Below the pieces are notes generated by a model. The model ran no database searches. It saw only the letters and a list, made by a program, of their open reading frames with translations, and had not been told where the DNA came from. A stretch of DNA of 64,000 nt from Polynucleobacter sp. MWH-Jannik1A5 (GTDB lineage: Bacteria > Pseudomonadota > Gammaproteobacteria > Burkholderiales > Burkholderiaceae). The stretch is from the NCBI RefSeq assembly GCF_018881795.1, contig NZ_JACVPQ010000001.1:1274721-1338720 (forward strand), in the 5' to 3' direction. Below, piece by piece: positions 63,393 to 64,000 of the stretch. Made by a program: the position numbers and the translations under genes. The first letter of the stretch is position 1. Each line of letters begins with the position of its first letter.

Positions 63393-64000
63393 TTAGTGTT
63401 TTCTCAATCCCAAAATTTCTCGCGCTTGAGCTGGGGTCGCTACTGTTCGGTTGTAAGCAGGCGCCATCTGCGCAAGACGCGCCACTAATTCAGCATTATC
63501 TTTGGCAGCCCGAGTTTTATCAAAACGCGTATTGTCTTCAAGACCAGTTCTAACGTGACCACCCAATTCAAGAGTCCATTCATTTACTGGTAATTGATGA
63601 CGTGCAATACCGGCAGCAGTCCATGTTGCATCAGGCATTACCGCCTTTAACTCTGAAATGAGGAATTCAAGAATCGTGCGCCTTGCTGGCATGGCATTGG
63701 GGATACCCATAACAAATTGGACATGGGCTGGTGCTTTAAGAAGGCCACGCTCAATCAAATTAGCTGCGTTATAAAGCATAGCAAGATCAAAAATCTCAAT
63801 TTCTGGCTTGATTTCAAACTTTAGCATCTCGCTTGCAAGGCCATCGACAAATTCAGGAGGATTTTCATAAATGCCTGTTGGGAAATTCACTGAGCCAGTG
63901 GCTAGAGAGGCCATATCAGGTTTATGAAACAACATTCCACCGCGAGCTGCTTGATCACGTCCGCGGCCACCAGTGGAAAATTGAATAATCATTCCTGGGC
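63393..64000 (-). CDS. BKACE (DUF849) beta-keto acid cleavage enzyme, partial
   Basis: The C-terminal 202 residues of a gene that continues beyond the window. IIQFSTGGRGRD, KPDMASLATGSVNFP, EIEIFDLAML and the late ELGGHVRTGLEDN are characteristic of beta-keto acid cleavage enzymes, which use zinc and acetyl-CoA to split a beta-keto acid into acetoacetate and a new CoA ester. The substrate is unknown. Five bases before the GMC gene in the same direction, so the two probably act on related compounds. Confidence 0.85.
   Translation of the reverse strand, partial: PGMIIQFSTGGRGRDQAARGGMLFHKPDMASLATGSVNFPTGIYENPPEFVDGLASEMLKFEIKPEIEIFDLAMLYNAANLIERGLLKAPAHVQFVMGIPNAMPARRTILEFLISELKAVMPDATWTAAGIARHQLPVNEWTLELGGHVRTGLEDNTRFDKTRAAKDNAELVARLAQMAPAYNRTVATPAQAREILGLRKH

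Noticed and set aside
1..64000. CRISPR arrays, insertion sequences, prophage or integrative elements
   Set aside because: No spaced direct repeats, transposase, integrase or attachment-site-like repeats were seen; the tRNA genes show no duplicated 3' end nearby.

Overview
The window is ordinary-looking chromosome from a betaproteobacterium of the Burkholderiales, most likely Polynucleobacter or a close freshwater relative. This is inferred from gene families, from the local gene order (rpsF-priB-rpsR-rplI-dnaB; iscRSUA-hscBA-fdx; hom-thrC-moeA-moaDE) and from moderate GC with AT-rich spacers. I see no phage, insertion sequence, CRISPR array or replication origin. Coding density is very high and no gene-free stretch exceeds about 300 bases; the longest is the 282-base spacer ahead of aceA.

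Layout. 1-1.3 kb: the end of pgsA, tRNA-Gly(GCC), tRNA-Cys(GCA) and a small lipoprotein gene. 1.3-6.2 kb: lexA divergent from an asparaginase, then the S6/PriB/S18/L9/DnaB operon behind a structured leader. 6.3-9.5 kb (minus strand): a PsiF-repeat protein, an NlpC/P60 lipoprotein, a PhoH-family ATPase with an unusual leader, and a peroxiredoxin. 9.6-16.7 kb (minus strand): a complete lipid A aminoarabinose (arn) operon with arnA split into two genes. 16.8-24.5 kb: aminotransferase, hom, thrC, moeA, moaD, moaE and an esterase. 24.6-30.9 kb: a GIY-YIG protein, clpB behind a sigma-32-type promoter, an MFS transporter, isocitrate lyase and a HIT protein. 30.9-35.3 kb (minus strand): DUF1841, nth, rnfB, a PHB depolymerase and an aromatic/aspartate aminotransferase. 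35.4-43.6 kb: uvrB and the isc iron-sulfur operon with a recognisable IscR site.

43.7-64 kb is the accessory and most interesting part: an organosulfonate catabolism island. SauT (acyl-CoA ligase) and SauS (acylating aldehyde dehydrogenase) would take sulfoacetate to sulfoacetaldehyde. Xsc would cleave that to acetyl phosphate and sulfite, and a Pta-type enzyme would make acetyl-CoA. A cytoplasmic molybdenum enzyme of SoeABC type would oxidise sulfite to sulfate with electrons going to quinone. An IclR-family regulator sits in the middle. GAACA/TGTTC-type inverted repeats occur in both divergent promoter regions (xsc/cobS and iclR/sauST), which suggests one regulon. Two Bug-type binding proteins, a SulP transporter lacking a STAS domain, a GMC flavoprotein dehydrogenase (possibly isethionate dehydrogenase) and a partial BKACE (DUF849) gene complete the island. 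A CobS/CobT-like AAA+/VWA pair without CobN lies divergent from xsc; its job is unknown. I propose it helps mature the molybdenum enzyme or another metalloenzyme.

Links between regions: moeA/moaD/moaE make the molybdenum cofactor that SoeA needs, isc and fdx make the iron-sulfur clusters for SoeAB, RnfB and Nth, and isocitrate lyase allows growth on the acetyl-CoA that sulfonate or PHB breakdown yields. All functions are inferred from sequence; none is tested here.
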